The notes under the pieces are model-generated. The model ran no database searches. It was not told the DNA's origin and worked only from the letters and a program-made list of their open reading frames with translations. 64,000 nucleotides of DNA from Streptomyces sp. MMG1121 (GTDB taxonomy: Bacteria; Actinomycetota; Actinomycetes; Streptomycetales; Streptomycetaceae): positions 1 through 64,000 of the forward strand of contig NZ_LGDV01000188.1 in the NCBI RefSeq assembly GCF_001280015.1, given 5' to 3'. The translations under genes and the position numbers were made by a program. Shown in pieces: positions 51,999 to 61,074 of this stretch. Position 1 is the first letter of the stretch, and every line of letters starts with the position of its first letter.

Positions 51999-52496
51999 CG
52001 TCTGCTGATGGTGTCCGACACCCACCTGCCGAACCGCGCCAAGCGGCTCCCGGAGCAGCTGCTGGCCGAACTCCCGCGCGCGGACGTGGTGTTCCACGCC
52101 GGGGACTGGGTCGATACCGCCACCCTGGACCTGCTGGAGAGCCACAGCCGCCGGCTGATCGGGGTCCACGGCAACAACGACGGCCCGGAGCTGCGCGCCC
52201 GGCTCCCCGAGGTGGCGTACGCCGAGCTGGACGGCCTGCGCTTCGGCGTCGTGCACGAGACCGGCCCGGCCCAGGGCCGCGAGGCCCGCTGCGCCGCCCG
52301 CTTCCCCGACCTCGACGTCCTGGTCTTCGGTCACAGCCACATCCCCTGGGACACCGTCGCCCCGACCGGCCTGCGCCTGCTCAACCCCGGCTCCCCGACC
52401 GACCGGCGCCGCCAGCCCCACTGCACCTGTCTCACCGCGACGCTGGCCGACGGCGCGCTCACCGAGGTGACCCTCCACCGCCTGTCCCAGCGCTAG
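51996..52496 (+). CDS. YfcE/MJ0936-type metallophosphoesterase
   Basis: The 166-residue calcineurin-like phosphoesterase keeps all metal ligands: VSDTHLP (Asp8, His10), FHAGDWVD, GVHGNNDG, FGVVHE and VFGHSHIP. The family hydrolyses phosphodiesters with two metals; the natural substrate is unknown. The GTG at 51996 has no ribosome site but a -10 box just upstream. It is divergent from marR and could share the repeat region with it. Confidence 0.88.
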   Translation: MRLLMVSDTHLPNRAKRLPEQLLAELPRADVVFHAGDWVDTATLDLLESHSRRLIGVHGNNDGPELRARLPEVAYAELDGLRFGVVHETGPAQGREARCAARFPDLDVLVFGHSHIPWDTVAPTGLRLLNPGSPTDRRRQPHCTCLTATLADGALTEVTLHRLSQR

Positions 52497-52829
52497 CGGT
52501 CCTGTGCCAGGATCCCGCGATCCGCAAGGGGAACCGCTCCACCGCCGCCGACCCTGCGCGGGCGTGGGCCGGGATCGAGCGCACGCCCGCACGCCGGCGA
52601 GCCGAGACCGCCGCGCTGTGGGCCGTCGCCGGGCCGGGCGGACCGGCCGTCGAGGCCACGCGCAGGCTCACCCCGCGGGTCCTCGACGCAGCCTGTGCCA
52701 CACATCCGGGAGGGCACCCGGCGCAGCGCCCTCCTGTGCACCGACGGCCGGCACGACCAGCATCCGCACGCGCGCGTGGCGGGGGACACCGCACGGCGGT
52801 GCGCTCCCCGCGTCCCCGAGGAGCCGCCG
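52497..52829. other. 333-base gap, possible decayed coding DNA
   Basis: The plus strand is GC3-biased over about 250 bases (for example RRRAETAALWAVAGPGGPAVE in one frame), but it has no start, no domain and mixed frames. No gene is called. Confidence 0.4.
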
Positions 52830-53438
52830 TCACCGGCGTCGAGTGGTGTGCCTCCTGCGCACGCGTCCCAGCAGCCGTGTCGCCGCCCAGGCGAGTACGG
52901 CGATCACCGCCACCGCCACCGCCCGTCGGGCCACCGGGAGCCCGGCTTCGCGCAGCAGGTCGAGCGGCCGGGGCTCCTCCTCGGCCGGTTCGGGGCGCTC
53001 GGCCAGCCGGCCGGCCAGGCAGTCCGCGAACCGGCCCACCAGCCGGTCGCCCACCTCCGCCAGCACCCCGCGCCCGAACTGCGCCGGGCGCCCGGTCACC
53101 GTCAGATCGGTCCGTACGGACACCGCCGTACCGCCGTCGCGTTCGCTCAGCGTGCCGGTGACCGTGGCCCGGGCCGTGCCCTGGCCCCGGGTCTCCCGGC
53201 CGCTCGCCACGAGCACCATCCGGTGCGCCGCCGCGTCCTGCTCCTCGAAGACCGCCGTGCCCCGGTAGGTCAGCGTGACCGGGCCGACCCTCACCTTCAC
53301 CGAGCCGGTCACGGTCGTACCGTCGTAGTCCTCCACCACCGCGCCCGGCAGACACGGCGCGACCCGCTCGATGTCGAGGAGCGCATGCCAGGCGTCGTCG
53401 ACCGCTACCGGCACGGTGAACTCGTGGTGCAGTTCCAT
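52830..53438 (-). CDS. CoxG-like SRPBCC protein with C-terminal membrane helix
   Basis: The 202-residue protein has a START/CoxG domain (1-150; ELHHEFTVPVAVDDAWHALLDIERVAPCLPGA at the start, GPVTLTYRGTAVFEE) and then a C-terminal membrane segment (~170-192, ARRAVAVAVIAVLAWAATRLL). In Oligotropha CoxG is thought to hold the CO dehydrogenase at the membrane. It is the last gene of the cox-like operon, 27 bases after xdhC. ATG has GGAG six bases upstream. Confidence 0.85.
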   Translation of the reverse strand: MELHHEFTVPVAVDDAWHALLDIERVAPCLPGAVVEDYDGTTVTGSVKVRVGPVTLTYRGTAVFEEQDAAAHRMVLVASGRETRGQGTARATVTGTLSERDGGTAVSVRTDLTVTGRPAQFGRGVLAEVGDRLVGRFADCLAGRLAERPEPAEEEPRPLDLLREAGLPVARRAVAVAVIAVLAWAATRLLGRVRRRHTTRRR

Positions 53439-53465
53439 GACCTGCTCCTCTCGGAGGCTTCAGGC

Positions 53466-54566
53466 TCAGGCGGGCGGGTGGATGGCTCCGGCGGTGCCGC
53501 TCAGCGGTGCGCCGCTGCCGCCCCAGCGCGCAGCGACGATCTCGGCGGCGACGGACACCGCCACCTCCTCGGGCGTACGGGCCCCGAGGTCGAGCCCGAG
53601 CGGCGAGCGCAGCCTGGACAGCTCGGCCTCGGTCAGACCGGCCTGAGTGAGCCGTGCACGCCGCTCCTCGTGGGTCTTGCGGCTGCCCATCGCCCCGATG
53701 TAGGCGGCCGGCCGGCGCAGCGCCTCCTCCAGCAGCGGCACGTCGAACTTGGGGTCGTGGGTGAGCACGCAGATCACCGTGCGCTCGTCGGTCGGGGCGC
53801 CGGCGAGATAGCGGTGCGGCCAGTCGACCACCACCTCGACGGCCGCCGGGAAGCGCTTGGGCGTGGCGAAGACCGGGCGGGCGTCGCACACGGTGACCCG
53901 GTAGCCGAGGAAGTCACCGATGCGGGCCACCGCGGCCGCGTAGTCGATCGCGCCGAAGACCAGCATGCGCGGCGGCGGAGCGAACGACTGGAGGAACACC
54001 GCCACATCGTCCTCGCGGCGCTCACCGTGCGGCCCGTAGTGCCGCACGACCGAGGCGCCGAGGGCGAGTTCGCCGCGCGCGTCGGCGGTGACGGCGACAT
54101 CGAGGCCGTCCGCGCCGAGCGTGCCGTCCGCCCGGTCCGGCCACACGGCGCGCACGGCGCCGCGCGGCGCGGGCCCGTCCACCACCGTGGCCACGGTCAC
54201 CGGCTCACCCGCCGCGACCGACGCCGCGACCGCGCCGAACGCCGGGTCCGACGCGGGGGTCACCGGCCGTACCAGCAGGGTGATCTCGCCGCCGCAGGTG
54301 AGCCCGACCGCGAACGCGTCCGCGTCGCTGTACCCGAACGTCTCCAGCCGCGCCTCGCCGCTCGCCACGACCTCCTGCGCCAGCTCGAACACCGCCCCCT
54401 CCACACAGCCCCCGGACACGCTTCCCACGACCTCGTCGTCCGGGCCCACCGCCATGGCGGCGCCGGGTCCGCGCGGCGCGCTGCGGCTGACCGCGACGAC
54501 CGTGGCCAGACCGAACGGGACCCCGGCCGCGTGCCAGCGCGCCAGCGCCGGCAGGATCTCACGCAC
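53466..54566 (-). CDS. XdhC/CoxF-type molybdenum-cofactor maturation protein
   Basis: The 366-residue protein has an XdhC N-terminal domain (LARWHAAGVPFGLATVVAVSRSAPRGPGAAMAV, SGGCVEGAV) and a C-terminal Rossmann domain (FGAIDYAAAVARIGDFLGYRVTVCDARPVFA, YIGAMGSRKTHEERRARL). XdhC proteins bind and sulfurate the Mo cofactor and insert it into xanthine/CO dehydrogenase family enzymes. GTG 54566 has GAGGAG upstream and overlaps the coxE-like stop by 8 bases. Confidence 0.9.
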   Translation of the reverse strand: MREILPALARWHAAGVPFGLATVVAVSRSAPRGPGAAMAVGPDDEVVGSVSGGCVEGAVFELAQEVVASGEARLETFGYSDADAFAVGLTCGGEITLLVRPVTPASDPAFGAVAASVAAGEPVTVATVVDGPAPRGAVRAVWPDRADGTLGADGLDVAVTADARGELALGASVVRHYGPHGERREDDVAVFLQSFAPPPRMLVFGAIDYAAAVARIGDFLGYRVTVCDARPVFATPKRFPAAVEVVVDWPHRYLAGAPTDERTVICVLTHDPKFDVPLLEEALRRPAAYIGAMGSRKTHEERRARLTQAGLTEAELSRLRSPLGLDLGARTPEEVAVSVAAEIVAARWGGSGAPLSGTAGAIHPPA

Positions 54567-55806
54567 GATCGGCTCCTCTCACCCGGTCCGCGCCGGTGTC
54601 CGTGCCGCGAACCACCGCCGTCAGCCGCTCCAGCGCGGCCAGGCTGTGCCCCGCGACGAAGGCGTCCACGCTGGGCAGCGCCGCCGCCATCCCGGCGGCC
54701 AGGGGCGCGTAACCGGGGCGGGCCTTGCGGGGGTTCGCCCAGACCACCTGGTGCGCCAAGGAGTGCAGACGGCGCATCTCTTGCCCGAGCAGCTCCGGAT
54801 CACCGCGTTCCCAGCCGTCCGAGAGCAGGACGACGATCGCGCCGCGCGCCATGCCACGCCGCCCCCAGCGGTTCAGGAACTCACGCACCAGCTCGCCGAG
54901 CCGCGTGCCGCCGCGCCAGTCGGGCACGGCAGCCGCGACGGCCGCCATCGCCAAGTCGGGGTCCCGGTGCGAGAGTTCGCGGGTCACCCGGGTCAGCCGG
55001 GTGCCGACCGTGAACACCTCGGTGCGGCCCGCGCGCACCGCCGCGTGCGCGAACCGCAGCAGCGCGTCGGCGTACGGCGCCATCGACCCGCTCACATCGA
55101 CCAGCAGGACGACCCGGCGCGGGCGCTCGACCCGCGCGTGCCGCCGCAGCCGCGCCGGTTCGCCGCCCCGGCGCAGCAACTCCCGTACGGTGCGCCGCGG
55201 ATCGACCTCGCCGCGCCGGGCGGGCCTGCGCCGGGCCGAGCGCCGAGCCTGCCCCTCCAGGGCGAACGCGGCCAGCAGAGCGCGCAGTTGGGCCCGTTCG
55301 GCGGCGTCGAGCGCGGCGACGTCACGGTGCCGCAGCACCTCGGCGGAGCTGGCGAGCACGGCGGCGGGCGGCCCCGGCGGCTCCCCCTCGCCCGGCGCAC
55401 CCGGGCCCACGGGTGCCGCACGCGCGACGAGCCGCGACCGGTGCGCGGGAGCGGCACGCACCGCGCGCGGCGCCCGCTCCCCGGCCGACCCGAAGTACGC
55501 GGCGAACACCCGCTCGTACCGCTCCAGATCGTCGTGCCCGCCGCACAGCGTGGCCCGCCCCGCCCCGTACACATCCGCGCGCACCCCCGGCCGCAACACG
55601 GCCACGGCCCGCAGAAACGCGTACAGCCGCTCGGTACTCGCATCGACCCCGGCCGCCCGCAGGGCCCGAACGAAACCGACCAGCACGGCATCGGCCCCGA
55701 GCCGCCCGGCGCCGGCCCCGAGCCGTACCGCATCCCGCCGGGGTGGCTCCTCCCCGCCGAGAGACACGGCGTCCGACCCGCTTCCCTCTGCACCCATCCG
55801 CCTCAC
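54559..55806 (-). CDS. CoxE-like VWA-domain protein
   Basis: The 415-residue protein has a C-terminal von Willebrand A domain with MIDAS motif DVSGSM (~239-244), and SDGWERGDPE near its end. The N-terminal half is Arg/Ala-rich. CoxE works with the MoxR ATPase CoxD to assemble the active site of CO dehydrogenase. The GTG at 55806 overlaps the coxD-like stop (GTGA); ATG 55797 is an alternative. Confidence 0.88.
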   Translation of the reverse strand: MRRMGAEGSGSDAVSLGGEEPPRRDAVRLGAGAGRLGADAVLVGFVRALRAAGVDASTERLYAFLRAVAVLRPGVRADVYGAGRATLCGGHDDLERYERVFAAYFGSAGERAPRAVRAAPAHRSRLVARAAPVGPGAPGEGEPPGPPAAVLASSAEVLRHRDVAALDAAERAQLRALLAAFALEGQARRSARRRPARRGEVDPRRTVRELLRRGGEPARLRRHARVERPRRVVLLVDVSGSMAPYADALLRFAHAAVRAGRTEVFTVGTRLTRVTRELSHRDPDLAMAAVAAAVPDWRGGTRLGELVREFLNRWGRRGMARGAIVVLLSDGWERGDPELLGQEMRRLHSLAHQVVWANPRKARPGYAPLAAGMAAALPSVDAFVAGHSLAALERLTAVVRGTDTGADRVRGADRA

Positions 55807-56678
55807 CAGCCCCGGGCCGCGAGGACCCCCGCGAGGTCGAGGGCTTGGGCGCGGGCCGTGTCCTCCCGGTACTTCAGTACCGAGCCCAGCGTCGCCGTCG
55901 CCAGTTCCGCGTCCACCTCGTTCGCGCCCAGCGCCTCCAGGGCCTCGGCCCAGTCGAGAGTCTCGGCCACGCCGGGCGGTTTGATCAGGTCCGCCGCGCG
56001 CAGGGCCTGCACCAGGGCCGTGACCTGTTCCGCCAGCCGGGCCGACACCCGGGGCAACCGGCGTCGCACGATGGCCAGTTCACGGGCGAAGGAGGGATGG
56101 TCGAACCAGTGGTAGAGGCAGCGGCGCTTCAGCGCGTCGTGCACCTCACGGGTCCGGTTCGAGGTCAGGACGACCACCGGCGGGTCCTCGGCCCGCAGCG
56201 TCCCCAGCTCCGGGATCGTCACCGCGTACTCGGACAGCAGCTCCAGCAGGAACGCCTCGAACTCGTCGTCGGCCCGGTCGATCTCGTCGACCAGCAGCAC
56301 GGCCGGCTGGGTCTGCAGGGCGCGCAGCAGCGGCCGGGCGATGAGGAATCGGCGGTCGTACAGCTCGCTCTCCAGCAGGTCCGCGTCGGTCACCCCGGCC
56401 GCCTCGGCGGCGCGCAGGTGCAGCAGCTGGCGCGGGAAGTCCCAGTCGTACAGGGCCTGCGAGGCGTCGATGCCCTCGTGGCACTGGAGCCGGATCAGCG
56501 GCGCGCCCAGCGCCTCGGCGAGGGCGGAGGCGAGCGCGGTCTTGCCCACGCCCGCGTCGCCCTCGCAGAACAGCGGCCGGTGCAGCCTCAGGGCCAGGAA
56601 ACAGGTGACGGCCAGCCCTTCGTCGACGAGGTACCCCGTCTGCTCCAGGCGGGCCCGCACCTGCTCCGGGCCGTCCAT
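55803..56678 (-). CDS. CoxD-like MoxR AAA+ ATPase
   Basis: The 291-residue protein has Walker A EGDAGVGKTALA (~39-50), Walker B AVLLVDEIDRADDEFEAFLLELLSE, sensor 1 VVLTSNRTREVHDAL and Arg finger region KRRCLYHWFDHPS. MoxR ATPases act as chaperones that mature metal enzymes; CoxD takes part in building the CuSMo centre. It lies between coxM and coxE-like genes, 15 bases after the former. Confidence 0.92.
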   Translation of the reverse strand: MDGPEQVRARLEQTGYLVDEGLAVTCFLALRLHRPLFCEGDAGVGKTALASALAEALGAPLIRLQCHEGIDASQALYDWDFPRQLLHLRAAEAAGVTDADLLESELYDRRFLIARPLLRALQTQPAVLLVDEIDRADDEFEAFLLELLSEYAVTIPELGTLRAEDPPVVVLTSNRTREVHDALKRRCLYHWFDHPSFARELAIVRRRLPRVSARLAEQVTALVQALRAADLIKPPGVAETLDWAEALEALGANEVDAELATATLGSVLKYREDTARAQALDLAGVLAARGW

Positions 56679-56693
56679 CGTGATGATCGGCGC

Positions 56694-57569
56694 TCACCCC
56701 GTTCCGGTCGCGGCCAGCACCGCCCGCCGGGTCAGCACCCGTGCCAGATGGGCCCGGTACTCGGGCGAGGCGGACACGTCCTGCGCGGGCCGGGTGCCCT
56801 CGGCCGCCCGCTCGGCGGCCCGGGCCACGGCCTCGGGCCCGTCGGCGCCGGTCAGCTCCTCCTCGGCCCGGGTGGCCCGCAGCGGGGTCGAGCCCATGTT
56901 GGCCAACCCGATCCGGGCCTCGGCGATGCGCCCGCCGCCGTGCCCGTCCTGCCCGTCGGCACGCCGTACCAGCGCCGCCACGCCGACGATCGCCCACGCC
57001 TGGGCGACCCGGTGGAACTTCTCGTAGTGGAAGCCCCAGCCGTCGGTCTTCGGCACCCGCACCTCCACGAGGAGCTCGTCGGGTGCGAGCGCCGACTGGA
57101 GGTAGTCCACGAAGAACTCCCGGGCCGGGATCGTGCGCCGGCCGTCCGGACCGGCCACGACCAGTTCGGCGTCCAGGGCCAGTACCACCGCGGGCAGGTC
57201 TGCGGCCGGATCGGCGTGCGCCAGCGACCCGCCGAGGGTGCCCCGATGCCGTACGGCGGGGTCGGCGACCGTGGCCGTCGCCCCGGCCAGCAGACCGGCG
57301 TGCCGGCGCACCAGCGGATCGCGGATCACGTCGTGATGGGTGGTCAGGGCGCCGATGACGAGCGTGTCACCGTCCTCGCAGACCCCGCGCAGCTCCGGGA
57401 TCCGCCCGACGTCCACCACCAGTTCCGGGACGGCCAGCCGGAGCCTGAGCAGCGGCAGCAGGCTCTGCCCGCCGGCCAGCACCTTCGCCTCCTCGCCCGC
57501 GTCGGCGAGCGTGCGCACCGCCTCCTCGACGCTGTGCGGACGGGCGTACTCGAACGCCGCGGGAATCAT
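56694..57569 (-). CDS. CoxM-like FAD subunit (form II CODH-like)
   Basis: The 291-residue protein has the FAD-binding PCMH fold, with AGGQSLLPLLRLRLA (~32-46) and the TVADPAVRHRGTLGGSLAHADPAADL motif that binds FAD, then a CO dehydrogenase flavoprotein C-terminal domain. It passes electrons from the iron-sulfur subunit to an acceptor. ATG overlaps the coxL-like stop (ATGA). Order S-L-M is that of form II operons. Confidence 0.92.
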   Translation of the reverse strand: MIPAAFEYARPHSVEEAVRTLADAGEEAKVLAGGQSLLPLLRLRLAVPELVVDVGRIPELRGVCEDGDTLVIGALTTHHDVIRDPLVRRHAGLLAGATATVADPAVRHRGTLGGSLAHADPAADLPAVVLALDAELVVAGPDGRRTIPAREFFVDYLQSALAPDELLVEVRVPKTDGWGFHYEKFHRVAQAWAIVGVAALVRRADGQDGHGGGRIAEARIGLANMGSTPLRATRAEEELTGADGPEAVARAAERAAEGTRPAQDVSASPEYRAHLARVLTRRAVLAATGTG

Positions 57570-59929
57570 GCCGACGCCTCCTTCACCGCGCGCCACACGC
57601 GCTCGGGCGTGCAGGGCATCCGGACGTCGTGCACGCCGAGCGGGCGCAGCGCGTCCACGACGGCGTTGACCACGGCGGGTGTCGAGGCGATCGTCCCGGC
57701 CTCGCCCACACCCTTGACGCCCAAGGCGTTCGAGGAGGCCGGCGTCTCGGTCCGGTCGGTCACGAAGTCCGGCAGGTCGGCCGCCGACGGCACGAGATAG
57801 TCGGCCATGGTGCCGGAGACGAGGTTGCCGTCGTCGTCGTAGACGGCCTCCTCGTACAGCGCCTGCGCGATGCCCTGCGCCAGACCGCCGTGCACCTGCC
57901 CCTCCACGATCATCGGGTTGACGACCCGGCCGACGTCGTCCACGCAGACGTAGGACCGGATCCGGGTCCGCCCGGTCTCGGTGTCGACCTCGACCGCGCA
58001 CAGGTGGGTGCCGTGCGGGTAGGAGAAGTTCTCCGGGTCCACGACGTGCTCGGCGTTGATGGACGGCTCGACGCCGTCGGGCAGGTCGTGGTTGGTGAAC
58101 GTCTCGAAGGCGATCTCCTGGATCGTCCTGCGCGCCTCGGGCGAGCCCTTCACGGAGAACACCCCGTCGGTGAACTCCAGGTCCTGTTCGCTCGCCTCCA
58201 GCAGATGGGCGGCGACCTTGCGCGCCTTCTCCACGACCGTCGTGGCGGCGCGGTGCACGGCCTCGCCGCCGACGGCCAGCGACCGCGAGCCGTAGGTGTC
58301 CATGCCCTGCGGGGACGATCTGGTGTCGCCGTGGACCACCTCCACGTCCTCGAAGGGCACGCCGAGCACGTCGGCCGCGATCTGGCTCCAGCAGGTCTCG
58401 TGGCCCTGCCCGTGCGGGCTGGTGCCGGTGACCACCTCGACCTTTCCGGTGGGCAGCATACGGATGCTCGCGGCCTCCCAGCCGCCGGCCGCGTACCGCA
58501 GATCGCGCAGCACCCGGCTCGGCGCCAGGCCGCACATCTCGGTGTACGTCGACACGCCGATGCCGAGCCGTACGGGGTCGCCGCGCCCGGCGCGTTCGCG
58601 CTGCTCGGCGCGCAGGGCCTCGTACCCGAACAGGTCGAGCGCCTTGGCGGTGGCCGCCTCGTAGTTGCCGCTGTCGTAGGTCAGACCGGCGATGGTGGTG
58701 TACGGGAACTCCTCGTGCCGGATCCAGTTGCGGCGCCTCAACTCGACCGGATCCAGGCCGAGTTCGGCCGCCAGCTCGTCCATGGCCCGCTCGATGGCGA
58801 ACGTCGCCTCCGGGCGCCCGGCACCGCGGTAGGCGTCGGTGGGGGTCCGGGTGGTGAAGACGCCGGTGCAGGTGAACTCGTAGGCGTCCATCTTGTAGAT
58901 CCCCGGGTACATGAAGGCGCCGAGGATCGGGATGCCCGGGGTGACGAGCATCAGGTACGCGCCCATGTCGGCGGTCAGGTCCACCTTGAGGCCGAGCAGC
59001 CTGCCCTCGTTCGTGGCGGCGACCTCGATGTCCTGGATCATGCCGCGGCCGTGGTGGGTGGCCAGATAGCCCTCGGAGCGGGACTCGGTCCACTTCACCG
59101 GCCGGCCGAGCTTGCGGGCGACCGCCAGCGCGAGGGCCTCCTCGCCGTACACCTGGAGTTTGGAGCCGAAGCCGCCGCCCACGTCCGGGGCGATCACGCG
59201 CAGCTTCTGTTCGGGGATCCCGGTCACCACCGCGAGCATGGTGCGCAGGATGTGCGGGATCTGGGTCGCCGAGTACACCGTGTACTCGCCGGAGGCGGCG
59301 AGCGGGGTGACCACGACCGCACGCGGCTCCATCGCGTTGGGGATCAGCCGCTGCTGGTGGTAGCGGCGCTTGAGTACGACGTCGGCGCGGGCGCGTACCG
59401 CCTCGAAGCTCTCGCCGGTGGCCAGCGGCCAGGTGTAGCAGCGGTTGGTGCCCTTGTCGGCGTGGACGAGCGGGGCGTGCGGTGCCAGCGCGGCCTCCAG
59501 GTCCAGGACCGGGGGCAGTGGCTCGTAGTCGACCTCGATCGCCTCCAGGGCGTCGGCCGCGGCGTAGCGGTCGCGGGCCGCCACGACCGCGACCGGGTCG
59601 CCGGCGTGGCGGACCTCGTCGACGGCGATCGGCGGATGGTCGGGCAGCACGATGTCCTCGGTCACCGGCCACGCGCAGGGCAACGAGCCCAGTCCCTCGG
59701 CGAGGTCGGCGCCGCTGAACGCCGCGACGACACCGGGGCGTTCGCGGGCGGGGGAGACGTCGACCCGGGTGAGGCGGGCGTGGGCCATCGGGCTGCGCAG
59801 GACGGCCAGGTGCAGCAGTCCGGCCATCTGGATGTTGTCGGTCCAGTTGGTCTGGCCGGTGATCAGCCGCGCGTCCTCCTTGCGCGGCCTCGGGCGGCCG
59901 ACCTCGTGTGCGACGGCCTGGTCGGTCAT
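57566..59929 (-). CDS. CoxL-like molybdenum hydroxylase large subunit, form II
   Basis: The 787-residue xanthine oxidase-family catalytic subunit has an N-terminal a/b hammerhead (~20-125) and a molybdopterin-binding domain. The diagnostic loop reads [22 protein letters not shown], which marks form II (form I CO dehydrogenases have AYxCSFR). The C-terminal active-site segment [19 protein letters not shown] contains the catalytic Glu. Form II enzymes may oxidise another substrate, since CO oxidation has been hard to show for them. ATG overlaps the coxS-like stop. Confidence 0.92.
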   Translation of the reverse strand: MTDQAVAHEVGRPRPRKEDARLITGQTNWTDNIQMAGLLHLAVLRSPMAHARLTRVDVSPARERPGVVAAFSGADLAEGLGSLPCAWPVTEDIVLPDHPPIAVDEVRHAGDPVAVVAARDRYAAADALEAIEVDYEPLPPVLDLEAALAPHAPLVHADKGTNRCYTWPLATGESFEAVRARADVVLKRRYHQQRLIPNAMEPRAVVVTPLAASGEYTVYSATQIPHILRTMLAVVTGIPEQKLRVIAPDVGGGFGSKLQVYGEEALALAVARKLGRPVKWTESRSEGYLATHHGRGMIQDIEVAATNEGRLLGLKVDLTADMGAYLMLVTPGIPILGAFMYPGIYKMDAYEFTCTGVFTTRTPTDAYRGAGRPEATFAIERAMDELAAELGLDPVELRRRNWIRHEEFPYTTIAGLTYDSGNYEAATAKALDLFGYEALRAEQRERAGRGDPVRLGIGVSTYTEMCGLAPSRVLRDLRYAAGGWEAASIRMLPTGKVEVVTGTSPHGQGHETCWSQIAADVLGVPFEDVEVVHGDTRSSPQGMDTYGSRSLAVGGEAVHRAATTVVEKARKVAAHLLEASEQDLEFTDGVFSVKGSPEARRTIQEIAFETFTNHDLPDGVEPSINAEHVVDPENFSYPHGTHLCAVEVDTETGRTRIRSYVCVDDVGRVVNPMIVEGQVHGGLAQGIAQALYEEAVYDDDGNLVSGTMADYLVPSAADLPDFVTDRTETPASSNALGVKGVGEAGTIASTPAVVNAVVDALRPLGVHDVRMPCTPERVWRAVKEASA

Positions 59930-60444
59930 GCCGTGACCTCCTCACCGGCCTCTTGGGCCGCGCCGGCCCCGTGAGCTCCATGAGCTTGCTGCCCGGACGC
60001 TTCGAGCACCGCGCGGACGATGTTCTGGTAACCGGTGCAGCGGCAGAGGTTGCCCTCCAGGGCCTGGCGGATCTCGTCCGGGCAGGGGTGCGGGTTCTCG
60101 CGGAGCAGATCACGCGCCGCCATGATCATGCCCGGGGTGCAGTAGCCGCACTGAAGGGCGTGCTGGTCGTGGAACGCCTGCTGGAGCGCCGTCCACGCGC
60201 CGTCGTGCGCCAGCCCCTGGATCGTGGTCACCTCGCACCCGTCCGCCTGGACGGCGAGCACCGAGCAGCTCTTCGCGCTCGCCCCGTCCAGGTCGACCGT
60301 GCAGGCGCCGCAGTGGGAGGTGTCGCAGCCGATCGGGGTGCCGGTCAGGCCGAGCCGGTCGCGCAGATAGTGGGCCAGGAGGAGACGGGGTTCCACGTCG
60401 TCCTCGTACGTCGTGCCGTCCACGGTCACCGAGATACGGGTCAT
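59926..60444 (-). CDS. CoxS-like 2Fe-2S subunit
   Basis: The 172-residue protein has an N-terminal plant-type ferredoxin domain with Cys40, 45, 48, 60 ([12 protein letters not shown]) and a C-terminal four-helix 2Fe-2S domain with Cys99, 102, 134, 136 ([21 protein letters not shown]). It carries electrons from the Mo centre to FAD. It is the first gene of the seven-gene cox-like operon. A His/Ala/Gly-rich tail of ~20 residues follows the domain. Confidence 0.93.
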   Translation of the reverse strand: MTRISVTVDGTTYEDDVEPRLLLAHYLRDRLGLTGTPIGCDTSHCGACTVDLDGASAKSCSVLAVQADGCEVTTIQGLAHDGAWTALQQAFHDQHALQCGYCTPGMIMAARDLLRENPHPCPDEIRQALEGNLCRCTGYQNIVRAVLEASGQQAHGAHGAGAAQEAGEEVTA

Positions 60445-60539
60445 GGGCCCTCCAACAGCGCGGGAGAGGGGCAGGGGCGACCAGAGGTGAGGGTGCGGAC
60501 GTTACGTGCCAATGGTGCCGTAGACGACATTACGACCAT

Positions 60540-61004
60540 GCCCTGCTCGCGGCGAGCCCTGCGAAGAGGCTTTTGTTGAGCATTAATCCATTACTGTCGG
60601 TCATCGACGGGATCGGCAGCGTCGGCGACGGAAACACCCGGACCGACACCCTCGCGTTGGAACGCCGGCGCGGCATCACGATCAAGTCCGCCGTCGTGTC
60701 GTTCCCGCTCGACGGCGTCACGGTGACCGGGGCGCCGCGTCGCGCGGGCACCGCCGTGCGCGGGCCGATGCGCCGCTTCCGGCTCGAAGCCCCGGCGGAC
60801 ACGCTGGGTGCGCCGCTGCCGGTGCTCGCCCAGCCGGGCGGCGTACCGGAGGCGACCGGCGCGCCCGGGCCGGCCGCCGCACCGCACGGCACGGTCCCGG
60901 CCGCCCGGGCGTGCGAGCCGGAGCGGCGGCTGACCGGGCTCCCCCGGGGCGAGGGCGGGCTGGAGACGGCCTTCGGCCACTGCGCGCCGGACCTGACGAG
61001 CTGA
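60540..61004 (+). pseudogene. Tetracycline-resistance ribosomal-protection GTPase pseudogene (Tet/OtrA type), internally deleted
   Basis: The first part matches the N-terminus of TetM/OtrA-type translational GTPases: KRLL..., then VIDGIGSVGDGNTRTD, LALERRRGITIKSAVVSF (switch I region) and DGVTVT. It jumps straight to the C-terminal domain: PMRRFRLEAPADTLGAPLPV, LAQPGGVPEATGAPGP, EGGLETAFGHCAPD. Intact proteins have ~640 residues; ~140 remain. The P-loop (AHVDAGKTS) is gone or decayed, and the G2-G5 middle is deleted. It is open in one frame from 60573 but cannot be a working GTPase. Confidence 0.75.
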
Positions 61005-61014
61005 CTGATAGTCA
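61002..61014. promoter_or_regulatory. TGACTgatAGTCA inverted repeat
   Basis: A perfect 5-3-5 inverted repeat overlaps the pseudogene's stop and lies 60 bases upstream of the GH5 gene. It is a possible operator. Confidence 0.4.
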
Positions 61015-61045
61015 ACTTACTTGTGGGTCAGGTGGTATTGACGCT

Positions 61046-61064
61046 GTCCGGGCCTGGCCCGGAC
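61046..61064. promoter_or_regulatory. GC-rich inverted repeat before the endoglycoceramidase gene
   Basis: GTCCGGGCC and GGCCCGGAC flank a single T in a perfect 9-1-9 repeat that ends 10 bases before the ATG at 61075. It may hide the ribosome site or be an operator. Confidence 0.45.
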
Positions 61065-61074
61065 TGTGGTGGAC

